Assembly (NCBI GenBank): GCA_965228955.1
Contig: OZ245848.1
Coordinates: forward strand, 5,828,001-5,892,000
Origin: JANSWY01 sp965228955
Lineage (GTDB): Bacteria > Bacteroidota > Bacteroidia > Cytophagales > Cyclobacteriaceae
DNA length: 64,000 bases
Direction: 5' to 3'
Below are positions 25,618 to 34,410 of the stretch, piece by piece. Position 1 is the stretch's first letter; each line of letters starts with the position of its first letter. The notes beneath the pieces are model-generated. The model made no database searches. It was given only the letters and a program-made list of their open reading frames with translations, and was not told the DNA's origin. A program made the translations under genes and the position numbers.

Positions 25618-25953
25618 TCACCGAATCTCCACCAACTCACTCAACTCAAAAACCGTATCCTCAGAAACTCCTTAAATCGCAGTAGCAAACTCCGTTTGGA
25701 TGTTGGGAGCTACAATTACAAACTGGAATTTATCGCCTCGTTTTATTTCGACGGATGGGTTCCAGTATAGTGTTGAAAAATTAGGATATTGTCCATAGCT
25801 AAGGACCAAATTCAGGTTAAATGTGTAAGCATACCTACATTTCAACTTATCTTTCATAAAAGGCAGCACTTCAATTTTCGTATAAAAAATATTTTCCCCA
25901 CCTGTCACTTTTTTCTTTCTCGAAACACTATTACCATTGGAGGCATAACTCAA
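25618..25953 (-). pseudogene. Fragment of a large secreted receptor-like protein with in-frame stop
   Basis: A minus-strand frame of 93 residues ends at TAA 25672-25674. Reading through that stop, the frame continues with GVSEDTVFELSELVEI to TGA at 25618-25620. The join AIxGVSEDTVFEL would be seamless with one GAA-to-TAA change. The region TLYWNPSVEIKRGDKFQFVI resembles the C-terminal beta domain of MG2/TonB-plug proteins in Bacteroidota. It is truncated at the 5' end against the sigma factor gene. Remaining bases 25550-25617 hold no gene. Confidence 0.5.
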
Positions 25954-26465
25954 TGGTTAATAAGAAACAGTCTGAATTTTTAAAGCTTTATGAACCGATT
26001 CACGATCGGTTTGAGAAGTACTGCCGTGCCTGTGCTTACGGTGGATATCCTTATGAGGATTTAATGAATGATTGTTTGTTGAAAGCCTACGACAAGTTTG
26101 ATTCCCTGAAGGACCCAAATGCATTCTTAAGTTTTCTGATAGGGATAAGTAGACGTTTGTTGGCAAATGCTTCCAGAAAAATGAAACCTGAACCCATGGC
26201 AGAATCTCTCAACCCATCTGAGATTGGTAGAGCAGAGTCTTCTATGAAAGTTCAGTTTTTACATTGGTGCCTGAGCCAGCTGCCGGAGCAACAAAAGGAA
26301 GCTTTGGTGTTGTTTGAGATTGTGGGATTTTCAGTGAAAGAAATTGCTGCATCCCTTGAAATCTCGGAATCAAATGTTAAGAAAAGGCTTAGTCGGGGTA
26401 GACAGAAATTGAAAGAAGTGGTTGCCACTGAAACTGAAAATGAGAAAGGAGTAAAGCATGCATGA
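25953..26465 (+). CDS. ECF-type RNA polymerase sigma factor
   Basis: 170 residues. Region 2: YEDLMNDCLLKAYDKFDSLKDPNAFLSFLIGISRRL. Region 4: QLPEQQKEALVLFEIVGFSVKEIAASL followed by the helix-turn-helix SESNVKKRLSRGRQKLKE. It is followed, with an 8-base overlap, by a membrane-anchored protein in the position of an anti-sigma factor. Likely activates its own operon and a small regulon. Family call firm; signal unknown. Confidence 0.92.
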   Translation: MVNKKQSEFLKLYEPIHDRFEKYCRACAYGGYPYEDLMNDCLLKAYDKFDSLKDPNAFLSFLIGISRRLLANASRKMKPEPMAESLNPSEIGRAESSMKVQFLHWCLSQLPEQQKEALVLFEIVGFSVKEIAASLEISESNVKKRLSRGRQKLKEVVATETENEKGVKHA

Positions 26466-27297
26466 CGAGAAACTAATAGATGACTTGTTTGAAGCTGCCA
26501 GAACTGAGGAATCGGTACGCTCTTTAGCTTCAGTGGAGCAATTTGTTCAAACGACTGCAGGTACCAATACAAGTTTACTTGTGCAATGGTTAAAACAGTA
26601 TAAAATGAACATTCTAATCACAACAAGCGGAATAGCGATTACTGCCGCGATCTTTTTGTTTCCTCAGCAGGAGCCAACAAAGCAAAGTGTAATCACAGAT
26701 ATTAAAGAAACTCCAGAAGTTCGAATTGTAAAAGAGCCAGTCGAGCTGATTATTGTACCGAAGGAATCTACTTCAAAAACGAGCACAGAAGCCCCTGAGG
26801 AGCCAGAAATGATTAAAAGCAACAACTCGGTTGCAAATGAAGAAGATGAAATTCAGGATAACTCCAAACGACCAATAATCCAGCAGCAGAAACCTGTTAC
26901 CAGGACTACCTCACCTTCTAGAGTAAATAGCTACACAGTAAAAGCTGAGACTACAGAATACAAGGTTATTTTGGAAAGCAGCAAGGGAAAAAGTTCTGTT
27001 GATCAGTTTAGTGATTATTTGAAAGAGAATTTGACTCAATTGGATCATGAGTTCACTAGCTCATCTAGCAAAAATGAAATCAAGAAGTTCACGTTGAAGT
27101 TGGATAACAGGATTGAGGCTGATTTCAGAATGCAGGTGGCAGGATTTACTAAGTTGGTATTGTCATGGGAGGTAGATGCTGAAGGAGAGATTCAGAATGT
27201 GTGGTATAAGATTGATGACAAGGAGGTGAGTGAGCTAGACTTTTCTAAGGAGAATAAGTCTTCAGTGAGGGTGAAGCATAGGCATCAGGAATTTTAA
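26458..27297 (+). CDS. Probable anti-sigma factor-like membrane protein
   Basis: 279 residues. A ~48-residue cytosolic N-terminus with DEKLIDDLFEAART is followed by one TM at about 49-65 (MNILITTSGIAITAAIFLF). A Pro/Glu-rich spacer and a periplasmic domain complete it. The arrangement and the 8-base overlap with the sigma gene fit a regulatory partner of the sigma factor. The periplasmic domain has no match I recognise. Terminates at a stem shared with the convergent TPR lipoprotein. Confidence 0.7.
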   Translation: MHDEKLIDDLFEAARTEESVRSLASVEQFVQTTAGTNTSLLVQWLKQYKMNILITTSGIAITAAIFLFPQQEPTKQSVITDIKETPEVRIVKEPVELIIVPKESTSKTSTEAPEEPEMIKSNNSVANEEDEIQDNSKRPIIQQQKPVTRTTSPSRVNSYTVKAETTEYKVILESSKGKSSVDQFSDYLKENLTQLDHEFTSSSSKNEIKKFTLKLDNRIEADFRMQVAGFTKLVLSWEVDAEGEIQNVWYKIDDKEVSELDFSKENKSSVRVKHRHQEF

Positions 27298-27304
27298 GGT
27301 TATT

Positions 27305-27335
27305 AAAAATGGCATCAAGTTACATTGATGCCATT
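27305..27335 (-). terminator. Terminator between convergent genes
   Basis: AATGGCATCAA at 27308-27318 pairs perfectly with TTGATGCCATT at 27325-27335. On the minus strand the stem is followed by TTTTTAATAA, so it mainly serves the gene ending at 27345; it may also stop the plus-strand transcript. Confidence 0.75.
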
Positions 27336-27344
27336 CCATAGATT

Positions 27345-28280
27345 TTATTTACAATAGGTCGACATGCTATCAGCAAATACAATTGTCTTATCCATTTGAT
27401 AAACTTTGGCAAGGTCATCGCAACCTTTATCTGTTTCGTCTATTTGGAATGCAGAATACGCTCTAATGTAGTATGCATTGATATCATTGGAATCTAGTTC
27501 AATTATCCGTGAAGTATAATAGTAAACACTGTCCCAGTTTTTCATTTCTTGATGATGGCCTGCAAGGTTACCAATAATAGCATTATCCGTTTTATTCAAC
27601 CTGTAGGCATTGTGCAATAGATTTAACGCTTTGTCATTCTCTCCAATTTCAGTGAAAAAATAGCTCATATATTTATTGAGCTGAGCGTCATCAGGGTAGT
27701 CATTTATAAGTGGTTCTACTAAAAGTTTTGCTTCTTCAATTTCATTATTTGCTCTAAGAATTTCAGCGTTTGCAAGGATTATGAACGGGTTCTTTTCCTC
27801 ATTACCGCTTAAATCATCAATCCAGGATTTGGCAGTTTCCAGGTCTTCTCGGTACACATTCTTGAATGCATAATAGGCCTTTCTTATTGTTAAAAACTCT
27901 TCAATATCTCTATCCTTAAATCTCCTGATTAGATTTAGATCAAATGTCGCTTCAATGGCTGAAGACTTACTTATACCCCCAATTCCAGTTTTATCCACCA
28001 ACTCAAATGTGATACATGAAAAATTGTAGTTCAGTGAATCGATAAAAGCTCTTCCAATAACGGTTGAATAATATACCAGGCTATCTGTTTCTTTGTGAAG
28101 TACTTTGGAATTAGTTATTTCCAACTCATAGCAATCCCCCAAGGCAGAACCATTCCATTCTCCTCCATACTCCTTGACCATCGTATTTAGAAACGAGAGT
28201 TGCTTGGTTATTTCTCCTGCATGTTGGCACCCCGAGATTATAAAAAGACTTAAAAAGAGAGTTAGTATTCCTTTGTTCAT
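27345..28280 (-). CDS. TPR-containing lipoprotein
   Basis: 311 residues. Lipoprotein signal MNKGILTLFLSLFIISGC. The N-terminal third (~25-130) resembles a small periplasmic domain. The rest holds three to four TPR-like repeats: NPFIILANAEILRANNEIEEA, LNKYMSYFFTEIGENDKALNLL and DINAYYIRAYSAFQIDETDKGC. Likely a periplasmic adaptor. First of four minus-strand accessory genes in the direction of the window's left, with 58 bases to its upstream neighbour. Confidence 0.75.
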   Translation of the reverse strand: MNKGILTLFLSLFIISGCQHAGEITKQLSFLNTMVKEYGGEWNGSALGDCYELEITNSKVLHKETDSLVYYSTVIGRAFIDSLNYNFSCITFELVDKTGIGGISKSSAIEATFDLNLIRRFKDRDIEEFLTIRKAYYAFKNVYREDLETAKSWIDDLSGNEEKNPFIILANAEILRANNEIEEAKLLVEPLINDYPDDAQLNKYMSYFFTEIGENDKALNLLHNAYRLNKTDNAIIGNLAGHHQEMKNWDSVYYYTSRIIELDSNDINAYYIRAYSAFQIDETDKGCDDLAKVYQMDKTIVFADSMSTYCK

Positions 28281-28338
28281 AATGGTATCAGAATCTTTTT
28301 TGCAAAAGTATACAATCTCTTTAATCAGAAGCCAAAAA

Positions 28339-29316
28339 TTATTTTTCTGGTGCTATTATCCTCCCATCCCGCCATCCTTTTGGAAGATATAGATTCAGAC
28401 CTGTTGACTTTTCTATATCAAGAAGTTGGTTTCTTAGTTGCGTACTTCGCATTCCAACAGTATTTCGGTTTTGATTGATTTCAATTAGATTTTCCTCACT
28501 CTCTACCTCTCCGATAAAGCCGAATGAAGTTCGCTTATGGTCATGTAAAACAGCGGTTTTCCAATCTTCCATCTGTGCAAATTCATAAGGTGACATTTCT
28601 CCTTTTTCAAGGGCTTTAAGTATCCAGGGTCTCATAGAAGTGTATAATGTATCCTTTGAATTATAATCTGGTGAAATAGAATTGTGATGACAAACTATGA
28701 TTGATGCCCAAAGGTTGTGCCCTGCGATTTTCTCTCCTGGATATCCGTGCTTCTCTAAAATATCCTGGAACCGATTCATTTGCTCTTCACTGTGAGGAGC
28801 AAATTTCCTTAGAGTATACCTATTTTGAGACTTTTCCCTAATTCTAATAAATGCTCCAATTGCCATTTTCTGGTCTTTTTTAACCATTTGACGTACCTGA
28901 TTCCTAACATCAGTGTTTATCCGGTTTTTATATAGCTGAATCAAGCTATCGTAATCAGATTCCAGCTTGAACCATTCTGGTTGTTTCTGTAGGATTTGAA
29001 GGCTTTTGCTGGAGTTTATACTCTTGATTGACCAACCTTTAGAAATCCCAATTCGCATGTATTTAAATGCAGCCTGATAATCACCTTGGAATACAGTAAG
29101 CTCGGTGGCGAGTTTTATTTCTCTCAAGAAAATGAAATCAAATTCAGAGAATATTGAATCCAGACATGTTATTGCTGCACCAAACTTTTCCTGAGCGATT
29201 AATTGCTCGCAGTTTGTTACTTTCCTATGGTAGTTGAGATAGGTTTCCTGAGAATAGGCACCATTGACGACAAATCCGCAAATCAAAAATAGAAAGGCGA
29301 AGTAGTGATTTTTCAT
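28339..29316 (-). CDS. Secreted DUF6624-like protein
   Basis: 325 residues. Signal peptide MKNHYFAFLFLICGFVVNGAYS. The N-terminal half is helical. The C-terminal half has the pattern of DUF6624: MVKKDQKMAIGAF, MNRFQDILEKHGYPGEKIAGHNLWASIIVCHHN, FAQMEDWKTAVLHDHKRTSFG and VGMRSTQLRNQL. The family typically lies in variable regions and lacks known function. The match is by pattern only. Confidence 0.65.
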   Translation of the reverse strand: MKNHYFAFLFLICGFVVNGAYSQETYLNYHRKVTNCEQLIAQEKFGAAITCLDSIFSEFDFIFLREIKLATELTVFQGDYQAAFKYMRIGISKGWSIKSINSSKSLQILQKQPEWFKLESDYDSLIQLYKNRINTDVRNQVRQMVKKDQKMAIGAFIRIREKSQNRYTLRKFAPHSEEQMNRFQDILEKHGYPGEKIAGHNLWASIIVCHHNSISPDYNSKDTLYTSMRPWILKALEKGEMSPYEFAQMEDWKTAVLHDHKRTSFGFIGEVESEENLIEINQNRNTVGMRSTQLRNQLLDIEKSTGLNLYLPKGWRDGRIIAPEK

Positions 29317-29371
29317 TATTTAAGTAATGCGTGTTGCCGTTAATTAGTTGTAGGCTTTGATGAACTTTGCT

Positions 29372-29692
29372 TTATTCAGCCTCATCAATTAGTTGTAGAA
29401 TTTCCTGAGGGCAATCGAAAAACCAACATCTATTAGAATTCAGGCATTGCGGGAATTTTTGAGCTACTAAATCCCATGCCAATTCTGAAAGTGTTTCGCT
29501 ATCCCGGATTACCTTCCAACTAGGTGAGTTGTTTGTATTCTCAAGTAATTGCACAATCTCCATATCCTTGAATTGAAGGAAAATAAGATAATCTCCAGCT
29601 TTCACGTCATCATAAGACGGTTTACCTAAAGCGTTAAATTCTATTATTCTCATTTTTTTATCGAAACAGGGTATGATTAATGAACTACCCAA
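29372..29692 (-). CDS. Hypothetical small protein
   Basis: 106 residues if translated from ATG 29692, which overlaps the upstream stop by eight bases; a second ATG at 29653 would give 93 residues starting MRIIEFNALGKPSYDDV, and I cannot decide between them. The protein is acidic and soluble, with NRCWFFDCPQEIL at the C-terminus. No family recognised. Coupled to the membrane protein at 29685. Confidence 0.6.
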   Translation of the reverse strand: MGSSLIIPCFDKKMRIIEFNALGKPSYDDVKAGDYLIFLQFKDMEIVQLLENTNNSPSWKVIRDSETLSELAWDLVAQKFPQCLNSNRCWFFDCPQEILQLIDEAE

Positions 29693-30119
29693 ATATTCTA
29701 ATAAAATGTTTTTTCACGGAACCAGATACCCGATTGAAATAAAATAAGTCTATGATGTATATAATGAACAATAATAAGCCAAACTCCAGTTTATTCTCCT
29801 CGCTTACGATTAATTGAGTTGTAAGAAATATAATTATGAATACTTGAAAAATAATAGCAACTAAATGCTTTCTAAAAGTAAGGCGAATGGTAGTTTTTTC
29901 ACCCTTACTTTGTAATGAACCATCCACTACAAGCCATTTATGATTCTTGTTTGTGACCTGGAAACTATTCTTTCCTGTTTTGGAATAGATGAGTTTATTG
30001 GATTCTGAATTAATGTCCAGATACTTTTCTTCCTTGGAATAGAGAGTAATAAACTCCATAAGTTGATCTATGGTCTTACTAGATTTCAGATTGTAAACAA
30101 AATATGGAAGGATTTTCAT
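29685..30119 (-). CDS. Hypothetical protein with two C-terminal TM segments
   Basis: 144 residues. A soluble N-terminal ~85 residues are followed by TM segments at about 86-103 and 112-128 and a basic tail (RVSGSVKKHF). The layout matches the protein at 15625. No family recognised. Overlaps the following small gene by eight bases. The 30120-30326 gap before the next plus-strand gene shows only an AT-rich promoter region. Confidence 0.6.
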   Translation of the reverse strand: MKILPYFVYNLKSSKTIDQLMEFITLYSKEEKYLDINSESNKLIYSKTGKNSFQVTNKNHKWLVVDGSLQSKGEKTTIRLTFRKHLVAIIFQVFIIIFLTTQLIVSEENKLEFGLLLFIIYIIDLFYFNRVSGSVKKHFIRIFG

Positions 30120-30326
30120 GATTGATAAGTATTACTATCTGGACATCTGGTTTACATGATTTTCATATCTCAATTTATACAGTATGTATAAAAGTGAGTT
30201 AATTTCACTTAAGATTTAGATTTAACTTAGAATCTCTAATCTGATGATTGGTTACTTTGAGAGTGGATAATGTTCAAAAGAAACCATTAGATTTACACCA
30301 TTAATTCACCAACCATAATCTGTAAA

Positions 30327-31175
30327 ATGAAATACTTAATATTCCTTATCTCATTTTTAAGCTTCACCCACCTTCAGAGTCAGTCAATTGAATTGAAATG
30401 GAAAATCCCGCAGGGCGATACCTTGATTTATTCAACTGTGATGGAACAGATCGACACAAGTATTTTTAGTACTGCTTTTGGAGGAGAAAGTGAGGATGAC
30501 GATGCTCTAAAAATCCAACAAATGATGAAGGAGCTAAACAAATCCATATCGGGGACGAAATTTGCGGTTCGACTTTTTAAATCAAGCCAAGAGCACATAG
30601 AAATAGAAATGTTTACCTCCAGCCAGGAATTACCAATTGCATTGCCGGATTCCCTTGGTGAAGCAAAAGAAATGCTCAAGGAATTTCAAAAGATGATGAA
30701 AGGCATAATGCTGCGTGGATCAATAAATGAAGACGGAACTATACACAGTTTTTGGGTAAAAAGGGAGCAAAAGAATTTAATAGCGATGCTTTTCGAATTA
30801 CCCGGTAGACCTATTGAAATTGGTGATTCCTGGTCACTATCAACAAACCTCATTGGTAATGACCAAAATTTTGTTTGTGATTCTTCTTTCTATAAAAACG
30901 AAGTGAAGTTTATCGACTTGAAGACCATCGATGGTGACACACTCGCCGTGTTCAAATATGATTTGTTGGAATATGTAGATGGCATTTTTAATATGCCCAA
31001 TATGTTTGGCAAAGGTGGAGCCAAACCAACTATGATGACTTTTGGGTTTAAGGGCATTGCTGAATTTTCGTTGAATAAAGGGAAATGGCATTCATTTGAA
31101 GCTGTTATGGCTGGTGAGGCGTCTGGAGTTATGAACTTCAAGCAAAGAGTGAAATATTCGTTGATAGAGCAATAA
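30327..31175 (+). CDS. Secreted hypothetical protein (DUF6263-like)
   Basis: 282 residues. Signal peptide MKYLIFLISFLSFTHLQSQS. The mature region has a predicted beta-rich fold with ELKWKIPQGDTLIYSTVMEQ near the start, a charged helical middle, and EIGDSWSLSTNL with TIDGDTLAVFKY, a pattern shared with DUF6263 proteins. Periplasmic. Followed after 14 bases by the membrane protein at 31190, so probably in one operon with it. Confidence 0.65.
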   Translation: MKYLIFLISFLSFTHLQSQSIELKWKIPQGDTLIYSTVMEQIDTSIFSTAFGGESEDDDALKIQQMMKELNKSISGTKFAVRLFKSSQEHIEIEMFTSSQELPIALPDSLGEAKEMLKEFQKMMKGIMLRGSINEDGTIHSFWVKREQKNLIAMLFELPGRPIEIGDSWSLSTNLIGNDQNFVCDSSFYKNEVKFIDLKTIDGDTLAVFKYDLLEYVDGIFNMPNMFGKGGAKPTMMTFGFKGIAEFSLNKGKWHSFEAVMAGEASGVMNFKQRVKYSLIEQ

Positions 31176-31189
31176 GCGGAACAACCATT

Positions 31190-31654
31190 GTGCAAAGCAA
31201 TAAAGGATATACCACTTTCGTAAAATACTTTTTCTTGCTGATGGCAATCCAGATCGGTGGTATTGGCATAGGGGGGTATTTTTTTGAGGCCACAATCAAT
31301 GGTGTTGACAGAAAACTGGATATTTATGAACTGTGCATCTTTTTGGCCATTGCGGTGTTGTTTCTGGTTTTATGGCTAGCCATCAAAGACCGAATGGTAA
31401 TAGTGAGACTTGGAGGACAAAATATTACCATTAATCATGGAGTTGAAACCGAAACTGTTAACTGGCTGGACGTTGAGCGTATCTCTCAGTACCGGTTTGT
31501 GATGCCTCCAATGTATAAGTTGAAAATTAAGAATGACGACCAAACTTATCTTTTTATTACTCAACCTGAGCACATCAGTTTTGGATTTGGGGTAACAGAT
31601 GCGTCCTCAATGGGAGCTTTTATTGAAAGGAAGAAATCGGAATTGGGTATTTAA
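31190..31654 (+). CDS. Two-TM membrane protein with PH-like C-terminal domain
   Basis: 154 residues from a GTG start at 31190, chosen because it follows the previous stop closely and keeps the first TM whole. TM segments at about 12-32 and 45-65 are followed by a soluble beta-rich part (MVIVRLGGQNITINHGVETETVNWLDVERIS) resembling bacterial PH domains. No named family. The next gene's ATG lies four bases after its stop. Confidence 0.65.
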   Translation: MQSNKGYTTFVKYFFLLMAIQIGGIGIGGYFFEATINGVDRKLDIYELCIFLAIAVLFLVLWLAIKDRMVIVRLGGQNITINHGVETETVNWLDVERISQYRFVMPPMYKLKIKNDDQTYLFITQPEHISFGFGVTDASSMGAFIERKKSELGI

Positions 31655-31658
31655 GAAG

Positions 31659-32295
31659 ATGAAGTATTTACTGACACTGTTAATTCTTGGAAACACTATT
31701 TTTCACCAACAACCAACATTAAAACCAAACTCAATTGGTGTCGCTTATCTGGAAGAATCCAATGGAGATTTTTATCAACTAAAGGTTGTGTTCCCTTCTC
31801 CAAGACTACAAAACGCTCCAGAAGATTTGTTTAATTCTTTTAAGAATGGGAATACCATTGAATTTAATTTTAATGGGACTCTTCAATTTTTTTGATGGTG
31901 AAGGTATAATTACGGAGATCCAGCAGGAGCTAATGTTTAAGCTGGATTTTTGGTGTGAAAATGATGGGGGAATCCAGATTCGTCCAACTGGTTTTATTAA
32001 GGTTCGGAAAGACCAACTGATCCGAACTTTTCCAAAAACAATCACAGAGACACAAAGTATTGTGTGCTTTGTAGGAGCGAATATTGACAAGGACTTTCAA
32101 TCTTTAGCGCCTGTTTCACAATGGACAGATAAGATTGTTATGGAAGCCGATCTCAATAATGACGGTAATGTTGATGCCCGACTCTGGACCATACCAGATG
32201 ATGCCGAAAATTGTGATCAAAATTCACCGAATAACCTCATGATTTATTTGGATGCTAATGGAAGGAATAACCCAATGAGGTGTTGCGGGCCATGA
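31659..32295 (+). pseudogene. Secreted protein gene split by a +1 frameshift in a T7 run
   Basis: ATG 31659 opens a frame with a signal-like start (MKYLLTLLILGNTIFHQQ) that stops at 31895. The adjacent frame continues directly with DGEGIITEIQQELMFKLDF to 32295 and ends in an acidic segment (ADLNNDGNVDARLW) and a Cys pair. Removing one T from the run at 31887-31893 would fuse both into one protein of about 211 residues. The C-terminal half looks like a domain with a DLNNDGNVD loop, a possible calcium site. Either a recent pseudogene, a sequencing error, or phase variation. Confidence 0.65.
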
Positions 32296-32345
32296 GAAAA
32301 CATATTAATTTCAGGAGGAAATAATATTAAAACAATTCGTACGAA

Positions 32346-33239
32346 ATGCGAATAGCAATTTTAATTGTCCTTTTAGGAGTAGTAATTTCAATTCAGGGGT
32401 TTTCCCAGCAACCTCCTGCATTAATTGCCGATCGGATAGAATTCTGTGAATCCAATTTTGATAGAAGTCTAAAGGCAAGAATTTCCGAAGAGTTTGATAA
32501 ACTCGAAGATCACTTCATAATTGCTGGGTTGCTAAAAGATAACTCGGGTTCCAGCTATTATTCGGTCTACAAAACCATAGCAAGAGAAAATGACTTGTCT
32601 TTCAGCTCTGATTATTCTTCACCGCTTTTGGATTCAATGGATTCTGATGTGTTAAGCAAGTGCTTCTGTTTACTCCTTACTGATACTGAGTTACTGGAAT
32701 TGACTCCAAGACATTATGAAGCATCTCAAAAGATTTATGGGCCAATGTCCGGAGATATTAGCATGGGTTCAATTTCCCAAAGAATCATCGACAATCTGAA
32801 TGAGGGAGATTTTGATCTAAAATTTTACAAACTATCCTCACTGCTGGTGTTTTATAGGGTTGCTTCTCCAAAAGGCATACAAATTTTGCCAGATTTGAAT
32901 GAGGACGATGAAGAGTATGAAGAGCAAATTTCAATTAGTATAGATGACAATGATGTGATTTACATTGATTCCGAAGAGATCGATATCACGAAATTGAGAT
33001 CAGAAATAATGGAGTTTTTAGGCGAAAGTACTGTTGGCAAAGGCGTTCAATTAATTGTATCTCGAGGTACCAGCTATGAGGCGTACATTAAATTATTGGA
33101 TGCTGTGAATGAGCCTTTCAATAACATCAGGGATCTGGAATCCAAAAAGGAATTTGGAATGAATTATGATGATTTAAACAAAGCTCAAAGAGATACCATT
33201 AAGGAAAGAGTTCCAAGGAATATTATTGTGAGGCAGTAA
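32346..33239 (+). CDS. Secreted protein with C-terminal ExbD-like domain
   Basis: 297 residues. Signal peptide MRIAILIVLLGVVISIQGFSQ. The C-terminal ~90 residues follow the ExbD periplasmic pattern: DDNDVIYIDSEEIDITKLRSEIMEFL, then VQLIVSRGTSYEAYIKLLDAVNEPF and KKEFGMNYDDLNKAQRDTI, ending VPRNIIVRQ. It resembles the domain at 11347 but with a cleavable signal instead of a lipobox. There is no exbB or TonB gene around. The N-terminal ~190 residues are unrecognised. Confidence 0.7.
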   Translation: MRIAILIVLLGVVISIQGFSQQPPALIADRIEFCESNFDRSLKARISEEFDKLEDHFIIAGLLKDNSGSSYYSVYKTIARENDLSFSSDYSSPLLDSMDSDVLSKCFCLLLTDTELLELTPRHYEASQKIYGPMSGDISMGSISQRIIDNLNEGDFDLKFYKLSSLLVFYRVASPKGIQILPDLNEDDEEYEEQISISIDDNDVIYIDSEEIDITKLRSEIMEFLGESTVGKGVQLIVSRGTSYEAYIKLLDAVNEPFNNIRDLESKKEFGMNYDDLNKAQRDTIKERVPRNIIVRQ

Positions 33240-33250
33240 GATAAGTTGTG

Positions 33251-33577
33251 CTATCCGTTAATCACTAAAGTCCCTACTTTATCAGGTTGATTTCTGATTT
33301 CTACCCAATACTCCTCCTGGATTTCAGGATCAATATGAATTGGTAATCGTTCTCCATAGAGCCTGTCAGTGCCATCCTTTTTGCAGCCTGATATCCAATA
33401 CTCTTCTTCTGTTTCAGTGTCGTAATAGTTGGATTTATTGCCGGCACCTTTCAAAGTATGGAATGTCTGCCCTTTGTAATGAATGGATTTTCGGGACTTG
33501 GAGAATTTCACCAGTCCAATTCTGGCTTCACCCACTAACCCCTCAGACTTATTTTCGATGTACATGATTCGCTTCAT
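33251..33577 (-). CDS. Conserved small protein of unknown function
   Basis: 108 residues. Recognisable blocks: MYIENKSEGLVGEARIGLV, FSKSRKSIHYKGQ, GAGNKSNYYDTETEEEYWIS and GCKKDGTDRLYG. I recall this as a widely conserved small family that databases sometimes name 1-deoxy-D-xylulose-5-phosphate synthase by error; it has none of the TPP-enzyme features. Cytosolic. Convergent with the ExbD-domain gene. Confidence 0.75.
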   Translation of the reverse strand: MKRIMYIENKSEGLVGEARIGLVKFSKSRKSIHYKGQTFHTLKGAGNKSNYYDTETEEEYWISGCKKDGTDRLYGERLPIHIDPEIQEEYWVEIRNQPDKVGTLVING

Positions 33578-33600
33578 AGTTCAGTTATTTTATGCACTAC

Positions 33601-34332
33601 CTAAGACCAAAATTTCCACCATGACTTTTGCTGGTTACTTTTTGATGATTGTTTTACAGAGTTTTCTTCACTCTCAAACAACTGCATCCAACGATCTTTT
33701 TTATCTCCGTTCTTTAATAGCTTCTCGCTTTGAAAATCATATAATACCTGAAGTTGCTCACTTTCAGTGCCTATACATGCTATGTTAGTCCAGAGGCTGA
33801 TAAACTCTTCAAAGGAGTCTGCAAGTTTCGCTCCATGTAATGGCCCGTCATCATGACTTAAATAAACTACGTTTTCCATATCATTAAACGCGATCAAATC
33901 TCCATTGGGAACTTCAAGAAATGGTGTTTTATCATAATAGTGTTTACCATAATCATCATTGGGGTCGTCATAACAGTTGGTAATCCAGCCAATGTAAACC
34001 TCATGAATTCTACTTAGATCATGAAAATTCCAAAGGTATGGATCTGTGGATTGGTGAAACCCTCCTGCTCCGGAGAAGATACTCTTAAACTCTCCTTCAA
34101 AATTTGTATCACCTATTTGCCAACCCATTATCACACCTCCGGCATAATTTTCCAGGATTCCCTTAAAATCTTTTGGAAATCGCCTACCAGCATTTGTTTC
34201 CAATGATTCCAACTCTGATAGCGAAATAGTCGGGAGGATTTCTATATCCTTATACCACCATTGCTTTATTTTTGCAATGTCAATGATCCAGTTCCACTTT
34301 TGATTCCATTGTTGCCAGGTTTCATTGGTCAT
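33601..34332 (-). CDS. SMI1/KNR4 (SUKH-1) family protein
   Basis: 243 residues. The SUKH core begins with ISLSELESLETNAGRRFPKDFKGIL and NYAGG, and ends with TPFLEVPNGDLIAFND, YLSHDDGPLHGAKLADSFEEFI. In bacteria such proteins are mostly immunity proteins of contact-dependent or secreted toxins. A ~60-residue basic tail follows. No toxin gene is adjacent, so this would be an orphan immunity gene. The family call is good. Confidence 0.82.
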   Translation of the reverse strand: MTNETWQQWNQKWNWIIDIAKIKQWWYKDIEILPTISLSELESLETNAGRRFPKDFKGILENYAGGVIMGWQIGDTNFEGEFKSIFSGAGGFHQSTDPYLWNFHDLSRIHEVYIGWITNCYDDPNDDYGKHYYDKTPFLEVPNGDLIAFNDMENVVYLSHDDGPLHGAKLADSFEEFISLWTNIACIGTESEQLQVLYDFQSEKLLKNGDKKDRWMQLFESEENSVKQSSKSNQQKSWWKFWS

Positions 34333-34410
34333 AAGACTATGATTTGATCAATATGATTTGTTAGAAGAACCGAAAGATGCAATATTCTACAACTATCTAC
34401 AAACAGTACA

